From assembly GCA_963931925.1 (NCBI GenBank), contig OZ007582.1, positions 24,524,224 through 24,588,223 on the forward strand: a stretch of DNA of 64,000 bases. The letters are read 5' to 3'. Positions 45,780 through 57,358 of this stretch are shown here, in pieces. Position numbers and translations under genes: made by a program. The notes below the pieces were generated by a model. It worked only from the letters and a program-made list of their open reading frames with translations. It did no database searches and was not told the origin of the DNA. Each line of letters opens with the position of its first letter. Positions within the stretch are counted from its first letter, which is position 1. This DNA comes from Onchidella celtica. Lineage: Eukaryota; Mollusca; Gastropoda; Systellommatophora; Onchidiidae.

Positions 45780-46342
45780 CCTACATATAATAATAAAACA
45801 CTGTGATTTTAGGTTTATCCCATCATGTACATGTTGTTATTGCCCATAGGTTTGTCTTTACTGCTATTCCAGACCGTGTGTACTGCTGTCATGATTACAT
45901 TTCGGAAAAACTGTTTTCGCCGAGAGTTTCAAATAATTGCCACTGTGTAATTTTTTTGCTGCTAGTGCTACAGGAGTCGACTGAAAACTTGGGGTTTTGA
46001 TCATGAAAGAACGATTTGGACAAGTTGTTCTACTTCAAAGTCTTAGTATGAGTTTGGATTTTAAGGCGCGTCGGCACGATCATGGCCATTTTGCGCCTTC
46101 CACGGTTTTTGGGGTACTTAATTAAGGATATGATATTCAGAGCTTTGAGTTTGAGTATGGGTTCTATGGCGGGTCGGCACGATAACGGTCTATTTGGGTC
46201 CTTCATTTATGTTTGGCATTCAGAGTTTCATTAATTTAAATTTCACTAATAGAATTAAATAGTCTTCTATAAATTTTATTACCTTGGTAAAATTCTCAAA
46301 AGTTGTTTTGTGTAGATCTGAAAATAGTTTTGTAAATATATA

Positions 46343-48675
46343 TGTTGGATGAACTACGAGTGGCTAATGTGGTTACTGCGTGGGTTCAATAGTAACTCCC
46401 TTAAGGATACACAGGATTAACAAACACAGGGTTCTGCTGGCAATCTTATTTATTCAAAAGCCTAACAAAGGTATCACTACCAAAAAGGCATAGGAAAAAC
46501 CCTACCAAGAAAAAGAAGCCCAACCAGCCATAAGCTGGAACAAGAGAAAAAGACAAAAATATGATTAGGATATAATGACAACATTAATCAGGCAATCAAT
46601 GGTGGACATACATAGTAATAGTATTAAGTATTAAATCAAACAACAACAACATAATATAGAATTTAAGCAATAACCAACTGCATATGTATGCATGGAATAA
46701 AATAGCGCTAAGGTTAATGAATAACAACGAATGAGCGAGTTGTAAGAAACTTAAAGCCATGATATAAGAGCTGGAAGCCCGGTGGTCAAAATTTCCAATT
46801 GACCAATCAAAATGCGCGCTTTCCACCGTGATGTGAATAACGCGCTACTATTACAAGGGAAATAATCCAATTAATGGTACTCGGCCAAGTGTCCAAACTA
46901 CCATGAGTGGCCGTCCCTCACTCATGCACTAGAGTTACCATGAGAGCACATTAAAAATAGAAAGTCGTTCATCCTCTCACATTCTCCCCTGCTAAGTCAC
47001 GTAGTCCCTTACGTGACACATACATCAATTCAAAGGTTTACAAAAGACCACTGAAGGTATAATCAAACTCTAAGGGGCTATGATACCATCACTTAGAGTA
47101 GAACAATTGCAAATTACACACAGTGAACCGAAGTACAACAATGGCCCATCCTCTTTATAACTACTAACAGGTGGCGTGAACCGGCTAAGTTACTACTGGC
47201 ATCCTGAAGATGTACACAACAGTCTCAGCTCTGGCTGTAGTAAGTTACATCATATGGACAAAACAACAGGTCCCAGACCTGAAACGGTGGTCCCAGACCA
47301 CTATCAGGGTTAACGTAGGATCGAACAGTACAAAAAAAGACAATATGCTATAAGGGCACTAGTGCAATGAAAAAGGTAAGGTCAACATAGGCATAAAAAG
47401 TAATTGTAACTAAGCTGTGGAGAAAGCTAACATGGGCATACCCTCTAACTTAAAATCTTGAGGCGGAGCTCCCTTGGATTCGGTGGTCTATCATCTGGCC
47501 TGATGGAAACTCGGGGGGGGGGGGTCTTGATGGGTGCGCTCCCCTGCTCTTTCTGCACTCACAGTCAATGTCTAATGTTAATCACTAATAAGAGTCATAG
47601 GTCTAATCTCTGGGGTTGTCGGTGGGGGCAGCTGGATGTGGGGGCAGCTGGACCGCTGCACAGGAGATAGGGGCTGTAAAGTTCTCAACCCATGTTGAGG
47701 GTCTGGTTGGGCTGCAGGTGGCTGGCAAGGGTGGTGGGCTGGGAGTACCAGACACTGGTCGACGCAGGCTGTGGGGGCGGATGTTGCGGATACGTGTAGA
47801 TTGCGGGATGAAATACCCGCAACGGGTCCCTGTTGACTGCAGTGGGATGGGTGGTGTACACAGGACTGGGATACAGGTCCTGAATCTTGAGTTGATGTTG
47901 GAGGGCGTTGGTCTTCGTGGCCCCCTGGTTCCTATGGGGTGGGGCAGGGGTTGGCTGGCTGGCTGAGCTTCTGGTCCACGAATGTGGGCGTGGGTTCATA
48001 TCCCACTTCTGACACCAGAAAATGTTGGATGAACTACGAGTGGCTAATGTGGTTACTGCGTGGGTTCAATAGTAACTCCCTTAAGGATACACAGGATTAA
48101 CAAACACAGGGTTCTGCTGGCAATCTTATTTATAAAATTCAAAAGCCTAACAAAGGTATCACTACCAAAAAGGCATAGGAAAAACCCTACCAAGAAAAAG
48201 AAGCCCAACCAGCCATAAGCTGGAACAAGAGAAAAAGACAAAAATATGATTAGGATATAATGACAACATTAATCAGGCAATCAATGGTGGACATACATAG
48301 TAATAGTATTAAGTATTAAATCAAACAACAACAACATAATATAGAATTTAAGCAATAACCAACTGCATATGTATGCATGGAATAAAATAGCGCTAAGGTT
48401 AATGAATAACAACGAATGAGCGAGTTGTAAGAAACTTAAAGCCATGATATAAGAGCTGGAAGCCCGGTGGTCAAAATTTCCAATTGACCAATCAAAATGC
48501 GCGCTTTCCACCGTGATGTGAATAACGGGTCCCGCGCTACTATTACAAGGGAAATAATCCAATTAATGGTACTCGGCCAAGTGTCCATAAACTACCATGA
48601 GTGGCCGTCCCTCACTCACGCACTAGAGTTACCATGAGAGCACATTAAAAATAGAAAGTCGTTCATCCTCTCACA
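46343..48675 (-). mobile_element. Non-autonomous LTR retrotransposon (2.3 kb)
   Basis: Two LTRs, 46343-46981 and 48023-48675, both run from TGTTGGATG to CTCTCACA. They are flanked outside by TATA (46339-46342 and 48676-48679). The primer-binding site TGGTGTCAGAAGTGGGA lies on the minus strand at 48017-48001, next to the LTR at 48023, and the polypurine tract AGCAGGGGAGAA at 46993-46982, next to the other LTR. These fix the minus orientation. The 1.04 kb interior has no gag or pol, so it resembles a TRIM/LARD-type element needing a helper. The LTRs differ by indels (7-8 bases near 46451 and 46840), so it is not brand-new. Confidence 0.93.
47685..47999 (-). CDS. 104-codon proline-rich frame inside the LTR element
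   Basis: It starts MNPRPHSWTRS only two bases beyond the primer-binding site, on the element's own strand, and is rich in Pro, His and Gln. It has no gag zinc knuckle or capsid motif. It may be a gag remnant or chance, and opposite-strand frames (47458-47966) are also open because the region is GC-rich. Confidence 0.25.
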   Translation of the reverse strand: MNPRPHSWTRSSASQPTPAPPHRNQGATKTNALQHQLKIQDLYPSPVYTTHPTAVNRDPLRVFHPAIYTYPQHPPPQPASTSVWYSQPTTLASHLQPNQTLNMG

Positions 48676-48721
48676 TATATGTATGTTTAAAAGTTTTAAA
48701 CTCAAGTTGTAGATCTTAGCC

Positions 48722-49827
48722 TGTCATCAGAGTTTGTCGCGGCCGCAACTGGCAACTTGCGGCCGCAACCTGAGCCTTAATGGCAACCATTACCGCAATT
48801 AATAAAAAAATTTTATAATAAAAAAAAAAAAAGAAAAAATTAAAAAAAACGAAGTCACCAGGCCAAGGTCGCATCAAATATCTTTTCCGGTTTGGTGCAT
48901 TTTCCATCGTTTTACCAATTTGGCTATACGTAGGCCAAATTTTTTGCTGTTAGATTGACCGTATTAATAATTTGGCCGGGGTTTGGCCCCTGCTTATAGG
49001 TTTGGCTGCTAAGCTATATTTTTTGTGGCATTTTTTCATGATCGATATGGCTTCTTCATATTTTTACTTGGCAAGCCAATAATATTATAATGCTCCTAGG
49101 CCCACACTAGCCCCTTCCTTTCGCATTCTTCATCGCACGGTAGCGTACACAACAATCGCGACTTACGAAGGCTATCTCCACAGACTAGCCTAATTTGTCA
49201 ACCATGGACAAATACTTGAAAAGAAAGGACAGTGACAAGGCAGGTCGGCACATTACGCCTAAACAAAGGCAGTTAGACTTCAAAGATGTATTTTGTTTTT
49301 TAGCCATTTTATGGTTTCCACTGACTGTTTCACTGCCTTAACACTCAAAGTATTTTTATGGGCCTGCAAGTATAGTTTGCTGTATTTTTAGTGTTATTTG
49401 CCTCATAATATATCCATAACAAATTATCATAATTGGTAGCTGAACATTTTTTAATACCATGACATTGCTTGTTTACTTCTTTCTCTCTCTCTCTATCTAT
49501 GTACGGTATCTAGGTTTCACACTCGCATACATATTATCTTAGTGTATCCCCACCCTAATATATGTCATTTTGCTTATGTAAACCTGATCCTGTACATGGT
49601 TTGTGATTTTTTTTTATTAAATATCAGTCATTTATTGATTATATGGCTTCACTGGTTATATCTGCAGTGTAATATATCTGTTGTGAGTTTTAAGTAGTGT
49701 TTTAGTGTGTTTTACCCACATTTTTTTTTACATTTACCCCACGGCAACTTCTCGGCAACTATGGCCATTTTTTTCGGCAACTTTTGGCAACTTTTTGGGT
49801 AAAAAATGGCAACAAACTCTGATGACA
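48722..49827 (+). mobile_element. hAT-like element with transposase-like first exon
   Basis: The ends TGTCATCAGAGTTTGT and ACAAACTCTGATGACA are exact inverted repeats. Flanking 8-mers TCTTAGCC (48714-48721) and GCTTAGCC (49828-49835) agree at 7 of 8 bases, as for hAT insertions. At 49204 an ATG gives MDKYLKRKDSDKA, resembling the MDKFLKRK-type start common in hAT/BED-type transposases and their host relatives; the frame then decays. GTTGCC and GGCAACTT motifs are repeated inside both ends. It lies 38 bases from the end of the LTR retrotransposon. Confidence 0.75.
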
Positions 49828-49835
49828 GCTTAGCC

Positions 49836-50590
49836 TCTTTCAGAAAGGACAGGACGCGCTGTGGATCGCCGTCAGAAACTAATTCTTTCATAGATCCGCA
49901 GGCGTGGTGCCTTCTTGGGACTTGTTGATTTATATTTCGCAAACAGAATTAGCAGTTAAAATTGATTACATTGGTAGAGTTTTCAAAAACTGTTTTGTAT
50001 AAATGCAGAAGGGGTTTCGTAAATGTGTATAAAAGTCTTTCAGTCAAGTTGTAGGTTTTAGCTTCTGCAGGTGGCGATTCTACTTCAGAACAGAAATCCT
50101 GCGGCTGATGACCACTAATTCCAGTACGATAGTAAGATTTCTTGGCTAATGAAAGGTAACCAACAGCTTTTATATATGTTCTTTGTTTTTAAATTTCATA
50201 TGAAATAATTATCATTATAATATATGCATTATATATTACCTCATTTACCTGAGTATTCCTCGCATTCAAAGTAATCTTCCAAGTTGTCGAATCAAAATGC
50301 TTCAGATTTGATCTGCTTAACCTGTCTGTGTAGTAGACTTTGATTGCAAGCGGCTAGTGTGTGCGTCCGTTTCTTTCTTTCTTTGTTTAGCCTAATCTTT
50401 TGTTTTTAAGAAGTTTTTTGTTTTTTTTCATTTGACGTAGAACAATTGATATTTGACCGCCGTCAAGAGCCGTTCAGTTCAGTGCAGTCCCCAACTGTCA
50501 TTTTTTAACACACTGCCTCCGGCGCTGCGCTGTGGCGACGACGTGCCTGCTCCAGTTGTAATTGGGTGCAGTGACACAAAGGCAAATTTC
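49836..50590. other. Stretch without recognisable genes
   Basis: AT-rich with T-runs; the frames are short and unrecognised. Confidence 0.4.
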
Positions 50591-50638
50591 CCAAATGGGA
50601 TTAAAGTAGTATACAATTACAATTACAATTACAATTCC
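50580..50638 (+). repeat. LINE-like 3' tail with (CAATTA)n
   Basis: AAATTTCCCAAATGGGATTAAAG, a short hairpin-forming motif, is followed by four copies of CAATTA-type hexamers at about 50614-50637. Such hairpin-plus-microsatellite ends are typical of CR1/L2-type LINE 3' tails. The upstream body is not recognisable. Confidence 0.35.
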
Positions 50639-51006
50639 ATCTTGCTACTTCCCCCTCTTCCCTCCTCCTTTTTTTTTTCTTTGGGAAATCCCAATGCCAA
50701 GCTATAAAATTTAAGAAAAGTATAATGATATGTTTAGTTCATTGGCTTCTTTCTTTCCTTGTGTTTATTTTCGTCCTTTCTACGTTGTTTTCTGTTATTT
50801 TCTTTCTTTGTCTGTAATTTATATGTCGATAGTCAAAATACAGTACAATGATAGTTCATTCGTTTCATAATAAAACAGAGCATTCTTTTTGGAATAATAA
50901 TATTTGCTTACGTACCGATTCCTTCAAAACTACATGTGGTCTTGAAACAGTTTGTCGTAGTTGCACAATTTTTTCTAGTGTGTTCCGTTCAGTTTCAAGC
51001 GTTGTT

Positions 51007-51030
51007 TCTCTCTCTCTCTCTCTCTCTCTT

Positions 51031-51061
<31 letters not shown>

Positions 51062-51080
51062 GTCTGTCTCTCTCTCTCAC
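51007..51080. repeat. (CT)n/(GTCT)n microsatellite
   Basis: CT and TGTC tetramer runs. The flanking frames on both strands (50848-51129 and 50865-51080) are encoded by it. Confidence 0.95.
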
Positions 51081-53470
51081 TTACTTAAAGAGACACAAAA
51101 AAACTAGATCTATATTATATAATATTTAATAAACTAGCTGAGGTAACCAGCGTGGCGGGTTATTTTATTGTTGTTTATTTGTTTGTTTGTTTGTTTATCT
51201 TTACAAACGTCACTCTGCAATACCTTTGCTCGTTTATGTCCTGCACACCTGGTCAGCAGTCGAGACGAAGATTGTCATGAAATGGCTGTAATTTGCGCAC
51301 GGGTCAGTGTATTTAATGGTGAACGCATCGCAAGAAGTGATGTCGCGTGTTCGTGAAAATGAAGGATTGGAGGTAGGCAATTAGTAACACAAAGCAAACT
51401 CGGAAAAATACTTCCCCAACATTTCAAGACTTCAAATTAAAAAAAAAAAAGAACCTTCTTGTCGAAAGGAAGGCACCTGTAAAATTTCACGCAAATCCGA
51501 GGTGTGTGAGCGGCGGTAGGGCTTGTTAAAAATCCTTCGAGTTTTTTTTTTTTTTTTTATTGTATAAAATTCCCAAAATTGCACACGGTGAGTCCAAATA
51601 CTGTGAGTATTATAGGGTATTCAAAATTAACATCAACATTACGATATTATTGTGCTGTAAATCCAAAGCTTTCTAACAGAAAGATAGGGTGAACAACAGC
51701 TCATCTGTAGCGAGCAAATTAATGACCCATTAATCGTGTCGGAAAATATAAGTCAATGTTCTGTTAAGGCAACCGGTGTCATGTCATATATAATGTAAAA
51801 TTTTAGAAAGATACGTCAAAAAAAAAAAAAAATTATTCCATTTTTCTTTTTCATGAAACGGACCATTTGTTAACATTTTGAAAGGGACAAAACATAAGAA
51901 GATAGAAACAAACATAAACAAACAATCAAACGAACGAACAACAGGATCAACAAAGACGTTGCATAGCCCAAAATTTCATTCAAATGTGACAGGACATGAC
52001 AAGAAAAAACGGGTTCAATTACTCGAGAATAACAAAATAAGGAAAAGCAAAGAAAAAAAAAGTTGCTAAAAGTAACCGTCTAGAACGGAAATCAAGTTCC
52101 CACACAAATACATGTAAAACATTGCTGAAGCTGATAACTGTCCGAGGAGTTCTATAAAAACAGAGACACATTTAAAATGACGGGAAATTGATTTCAGGAC
52201 CATTCCATACCAAAATCGAAGGATATGAAAAAGGCTGGCTTGAATGTTTATGTGAAAAAAAAAAATTAAAACAAAACACTGTCTGCAAACTGACCGTATC
52301 ATTGGAGCATGGCCACAATGCCCTTAGACTTCCCCCATACAATAAATTAATTGTGATCTTAAATAGAGCCTATCTGGCCCAAGCAAAGAGTGATGTTGCC
52401 AGTTGGAACACATTTTAAAGTAAAAACAACATGCAGCTCACCGTGAGTGCTAATTGCTATAGTGTCGCCGGTTGACTGGGAAAATGCCATGTGAAGGGGT
52501 ACAGGAGGACTAACTTAGGCTCACGGAACTAAACCACAAATTCCAACTGCGATGGCTTTACTAATCGTTAATTTCTTCCCCATCATCACCTGACAACGAG
52601 TCCTGGTAAAGTGCTTTGTTGTTGTTATTGTTGATTCATTATTACTTTTCATTCGCAGTAAGTACAAATTTCCTGCAATCCTTATCTCCACTTTGGCTTT
52701 GTTCTGCGTCATTATGTCATCAATGCGATGCATGATAATAATAATAATATGACCGCGAAACGTAACTCTTATGAAGGCTTGTCGAATTTACCCCACCAAG
52801 ATGCTGTCCTATAATTTTAAAGACTAAATTTGGTCTAAAATAGTCGTGTCCGTGTAATTTATTATCATATCCCCCCTCGCCCATACACACACCTCGTTGA
52901 TGAGTATAAAACTCTGTTCATTTTCTTTGATTGCTTGTATTCAGTGATGTTTTGTTTCTAGTTTGTGCTGCTGCTTTTTGTTTCTATTTTGTTTCCAAGG
53001 GATGTTTAAAAAAGCAAAGAAAAGTGAAATGCATTCGGGGTGGATTGCAAAATCGAATTTTACACACACCCGCACATAAGCGTGCGAGCGCACACACACA
53101 CACATGCTAATGAGTTCTTTTGTTTCTCGGGGGCCTCAGCATAGTGCTGTTGGCCCCCTGTTCTTGATTGTCTCTCTCTTTTGTCTTTCTTGTTTGTTGT
53201 TGTTCTTTCTGTTGACGTCGTCCGTGGTTTCTTCCAGTCATGGTTTTTATTAATTATTTTTTGGTATGCGCCAAGATAAGGGCAAGGGCAAGACAAGAAA
53301 AGGGGAAGATCAGAAAAGCACTTCTATTTCACTGTCCCTTACAGGAGTTTGATCCCTTTATTGCCAATAAAACATGTCACTAGTTGACTGTTTTCCTCTA
53401 GAGGCCCAGTTAAAACAAGTATTAAGATATTAAAGCCTAGCAGGGCTCTAGGGTTTTTGAATTTTGATCT
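51081..53470. other. Long stretch without recognisable genes
   Basis: Simple repeats only: TTTG run near 51175-51198, T run near 51543-51560, ATA run near 52735-52749 and CA-rich run near 53060-53104. Frames of 60-80 codons show no family resemblance. Confidence 0.5.
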
Positions 53471-53476
53471 TTAGTT

Positions 53477-53509
53477 CTTGGTGCCGCCAGGGAGCCTGGC
53501 GGCACCAAG
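53477..53509. other. Perfect 15-bp stem hairpin
   Basis: CTTGGTGCCGCCAGG is followed by a GAG loop and then its exact complement. A smaller hairpin, CCCTGG..CCAGGG, lies near 53637-53655. The function is unknown. Confidence 0.8.
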
Positions 53510-53570
53510 ACTAGTCCCGCAGCAGAGCATAATTTCAGGGATCTTACTAAAAACTCTGCGTTGGGTGGTC

Positions 53571-53606
53571 CCGGTGTAACAGGCCAAAATATACCCCCCG
53601 CCCAGA
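53571..53606. mobile_element. Lone left end of the foldback-element family
   Basis: CCGGTGTAACAGGCCAAAATATACCCCCCGCCCAG-type sequence, matching the first bases of element B (55602), with no partner nearby. The next bases, GATTTGAGAT, do not follow B. Confidence 0.75.
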
Positions 53607-53709
53607 TTTGAGATCCACAATGCTTTTGTCCCTGTTCCCTGGCCTAGCGCCAGGGCAATCGTGAGTAATTTGTCTATTGATGACATCGACAATAAGGAGG
53701 TGAAGGACA

Positions 53710-55601
53710 TGACTTTTATCCAGTAGGAGTCTTGATCACTTGATGGAATGCCGGAGAATGCAAGATGAAAAATATATAGATCTAGCTGTGATTCCTAGAA
53801 CTGCAACTCGTATTAATGTGTGAATCATATAATTGTAATTGAATTGTCTGGGTGAGGCTGGGAGTTGCCAGCCCATCCTTGATCTACATTTAACTGTGCC
53901 GACGTCACTTCGACGGGCGAGACCTAGACCTATAAATTTGAATCTAAATATCTGAGATGACCTTATGTCTCCAGAGACTATAGCAGTGTATTGACTGCCA
54001 TACAGGAAGCAGACCAGATCAGAGATCTATAATTAGTATTTAGATAAGTAGCGGGAACAGAAGTTAGATCTAAATGATTTTATAGGAAACCTAGAGCTAG
54101 ACTTGTAATGACGTATTTTTTGATTATCATGAAATTGATGCTGCTGATATTTATCATTACTACATATTAGATCTCTAGTCGAAATTGTTAGTAAACCAAA
54201 CGTAAATAAAATGTGGCCCTGCAGGCCCTATTGTTGAATTAAATCCATTTTGTTTCTTAGTAATTGGCATGATATGGAAGTTAGGGTTAAAATTAATACC
54301 TCTCAATTAGAAATATGCAGTCGAACAAACACATACACAACATTATAACACCAGCAATGATAACAAGTAAATCCCATTCGTAACAACTGGAGGGAACATC
54401 ATAACACTAGGAATAGATCTAGGAATGGGTCTATAACAGTAGAGAATACTCTCCAACGCAGTGTCAAAATGTTCCATTGCATGATGCAGTGCAAGACAGT
54501 GGCGGAAAGACTAGGGTAAAGAAACACTGTCATCACATTTGACGAAGCATTTACCACATAGCTAAAGAGTTGACATGGATTCACCCAGAAGCTTGCGGTC
54601 ATTTTGTTCTGTAGCTGGGTGGATTTCATACAGCCAAGAACTTCCTCGGGGCAATTAGACAGCGATACGGAGTAACAATTATATTATTATAGTACATGCA
54701 CCTATATTGTTTATGTATTTGATCTCTTATACGTGTATGTCCATGCTTACCTGAACCACAGTACTGTTACGGTGAGTGTAAGTTGTAGTTATAATGAATA
54801 ACGGATGAAGTGTGACAGAATTGTAGGTGGGAAAGATCAGAAACTCTTGAGTTCAAGCAATTTTTTATATGTTGTCTACCATGTAGTACATACATGTAGT
54901 ATAATATTTTCTTATATTAAGTTAACTCTAATATTCTCTTTAAATGTGAAACTAATATTTACTTATGCTGAGTTAAGCAACCTTAGAGAAAATCAGGCGT
55001 TTTAGGTAAAGAATACTCATAATAAAGGGTACCCGATATTTTCTAACTTTCAAGAAAACGTGAAAAAAACTTCACTTTTTAACTATATAAATCAATTAAA
55101 ATACGGTTTTTAAAAATCTGTGTAAATTACAATTTTAATATAACAACAATGAAATTTGTTGTGTGTAAACTGTAATGCAGTTTGTCTTTTGGTATCTTTT
55201 GAGGTAACTTTTAAAAATTAGTAGAATTTGACCTCTTGTGCAGTCATTTGACCCCTTGTGTGACCTTGCACCCCCAAATGAAGTGACCTCCACCTGGAAT
55301 ATGATCGGGGACCTATGTACTATCGTATAAAACCGGAGGTTGCTTTTAGATTTACGATGACCACAAACTCCTTAAAATGAGGCCTTTTGAAAATTCTCTT
55401 CTAGACTATTCTGCCGACAAGGAGATTTCAAAACGTTTGTTGTGGATAAAATCAATGCATGTTTAGGTGAGATATTATGTTGAATAAATTTTAACAACAG
55501 AATTGTTTATGATTTGGTGTTCAATCTGTGCTAGGAAGTAGTACTATAATAGTACGTTATTCGTTTTTATACGAGCCTAGTGTAAGCGTGTGTGGGTGAC
55601 G
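53710..55601. other. Stretch without recognisable genes
   Basis: AT-rich, with scattered AGATCT-type hexamers. The frames at 54399-54629 and 54805-55005 are unrecognised. Confidence 0.45.
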
Positions 55602-56201
55602 CCGGTGTAACAGGCCAGAATATACCCCCCGCCCAGACTATACCCGGGGTTAAACTGGCCTAGCCCAGAATATACCCCGGGGTATATTCTGGGCTAGGCC
55701 AGTTTATACCCCGGGGTTACTTTGGGCTAGGCCAGACTATACCCCCCCCCCCAGTCCAGATTATACCCCCTACTTTTTTTTTGAAAACAAGACAAGACCA
55801 CAGTTTATTTCAGCCTGTTCTTTATCATTGTCATCAGATATCATATTAATCCATACATGAACACATTCTTGACACCCATAAATCATAATACAATTTAGAG
55901 GAAATAATAATAACAATTTATCTCAGCCTTAGTTTAAATTGGTGTACATACATACATTCATGACTCCTGTTAATCATCATACATTTTAGGGGAAACAAAC
56001 ATGCATTAAAATGCATTGATATACAGAAGGGTTGAGTATCCATTCAAACTGATACGATTAGACTTCAGCATTAATTTCACTCGTGTCTGTTGATATCATT
56101 ATTATTATTATTATTATTTTGATAATTGGTTGGCCATGAGTAAAACATGCGTTGTATTTTTTGTTACAACCATGCAGAGAGAAAAGGCCGGAAAAACAAC
56201 A

Positions 56202-57358
56202 TGTCACAAATCCCGGACTGGGAGATGTAATAATTATAACAGGACAACAATCACGAACGAACACGTATAACACTTAACAGAACAACCCATCAGACTCACA
56301 CATTTATTAAACATAAAGATAAAGATAAAGATGCAATTACATACATTATATTACTCAATTTAACTGCCGTCCACGGCCTTCTTCCCTCAAGCACTCTTCC
56401 TCGGGTCCACAACCCGGTAGTTACTTTTAAAGACACTTCGGCTTCAGCCTCTCCACTCAATGTCTTAATAACACATTTAGTATTTCTTTCGCACCGCAGT
56501 CTCTAAATAGCACCTCCCTATGGCAATAACACCTTAGCCTTCCACTAGCACCTCAACATAGCCATAGCACGTTAATAGTTCAATTCACATTAGTATCTCA
56601 ATAGCACAGTAGTACATCAATATCACAGTAGTACATCTTAAGAGCACATTAACAATTCTATACGCATCCCTGTCTGTGGCCAGACTGCCACGACTCATGC
56701 GTTTCTCCTGTCCTGCTCGACAGCTTCACTCCAATGGCCTATGCGTAGCCTTCGGCCCTATGCTGGCCTATCCACTGTGCTCACCGCGGGTGGCGTCTCT
56801 GCCCGACCCCGGCACCTATAAAAATAACATTACATTGGTATAACACCATACCATTTCTATTCACTTCACCCCTCATTACAAACCATGAAGCGTACACACA
56901 ATAGTCCACCTTTCACTCACCACACATCTTACGGTAACACACCTCCCCCGTATTACACAGTACTCACTCTCGCTACGAATCCATGAACCTAACTTACATC
57001 TATCGCTCATGGCGCACATTTCTATACACAGTAATCCATGACTTCCACATTTCTCACATATACTTATTTACATCATGGTCATAGGCGAATATAATACATC
57101 AATCATCATAATTATCAATCATCGTTCAACCTACCAGTCATCACTGGAAAAACACATCACAATGTCCCGACTGCTTTCATTCACGTCTGTCTCTTGGGAC
57201 TTTCTACTTTGCGGTGAGTGTCAGTACAGCGCTCTCGCCTCATGCAGACCCCCCCAACTCCCATCATGCACGCTTTTCATTACCCGTGGGCCGTGAGTTA
57301 AACTTATTCTGCCCCCTTCTCCCCGTAACTATTGATCCCCGCTCACTCGCTCGTGACA
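56202..57358 (-). mobile_element. Solo LTR, 1.16 kb, 5-bp duplication CAACA
   Basis: It runs TGTCACAAATCCC to GCTCGTGACA and interrupts element B where element A is continuous (GGCCGGAAAA..CACACATAG). CAACA flanks both sides (56197-56201 and 57359-57363). An AATAAA on the minus strand near 56302, about 100 bases before the end, suggests minus orientation. Confidence 0.93.

Noticed and set aside
45721..45780. tRNA gene on the minus strand
   Set aside because: A and B boxes are present but the cloverleaf does not close and a SINE body follows; a second copy at 59.5 kb confirms a SINE.
47458..47966. Gly/Val-rich plus frames of 70 and 116 codons
   Set aside because: They are antisense to the LTR element in a GC-rich interior and have no family resemblance.
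50848..51129. Ser/Leu-rich plus frame and Arg/Glu-rich minus frame
   Set aside because: Both are encoded by the CT microsatellite at 51007-51080.
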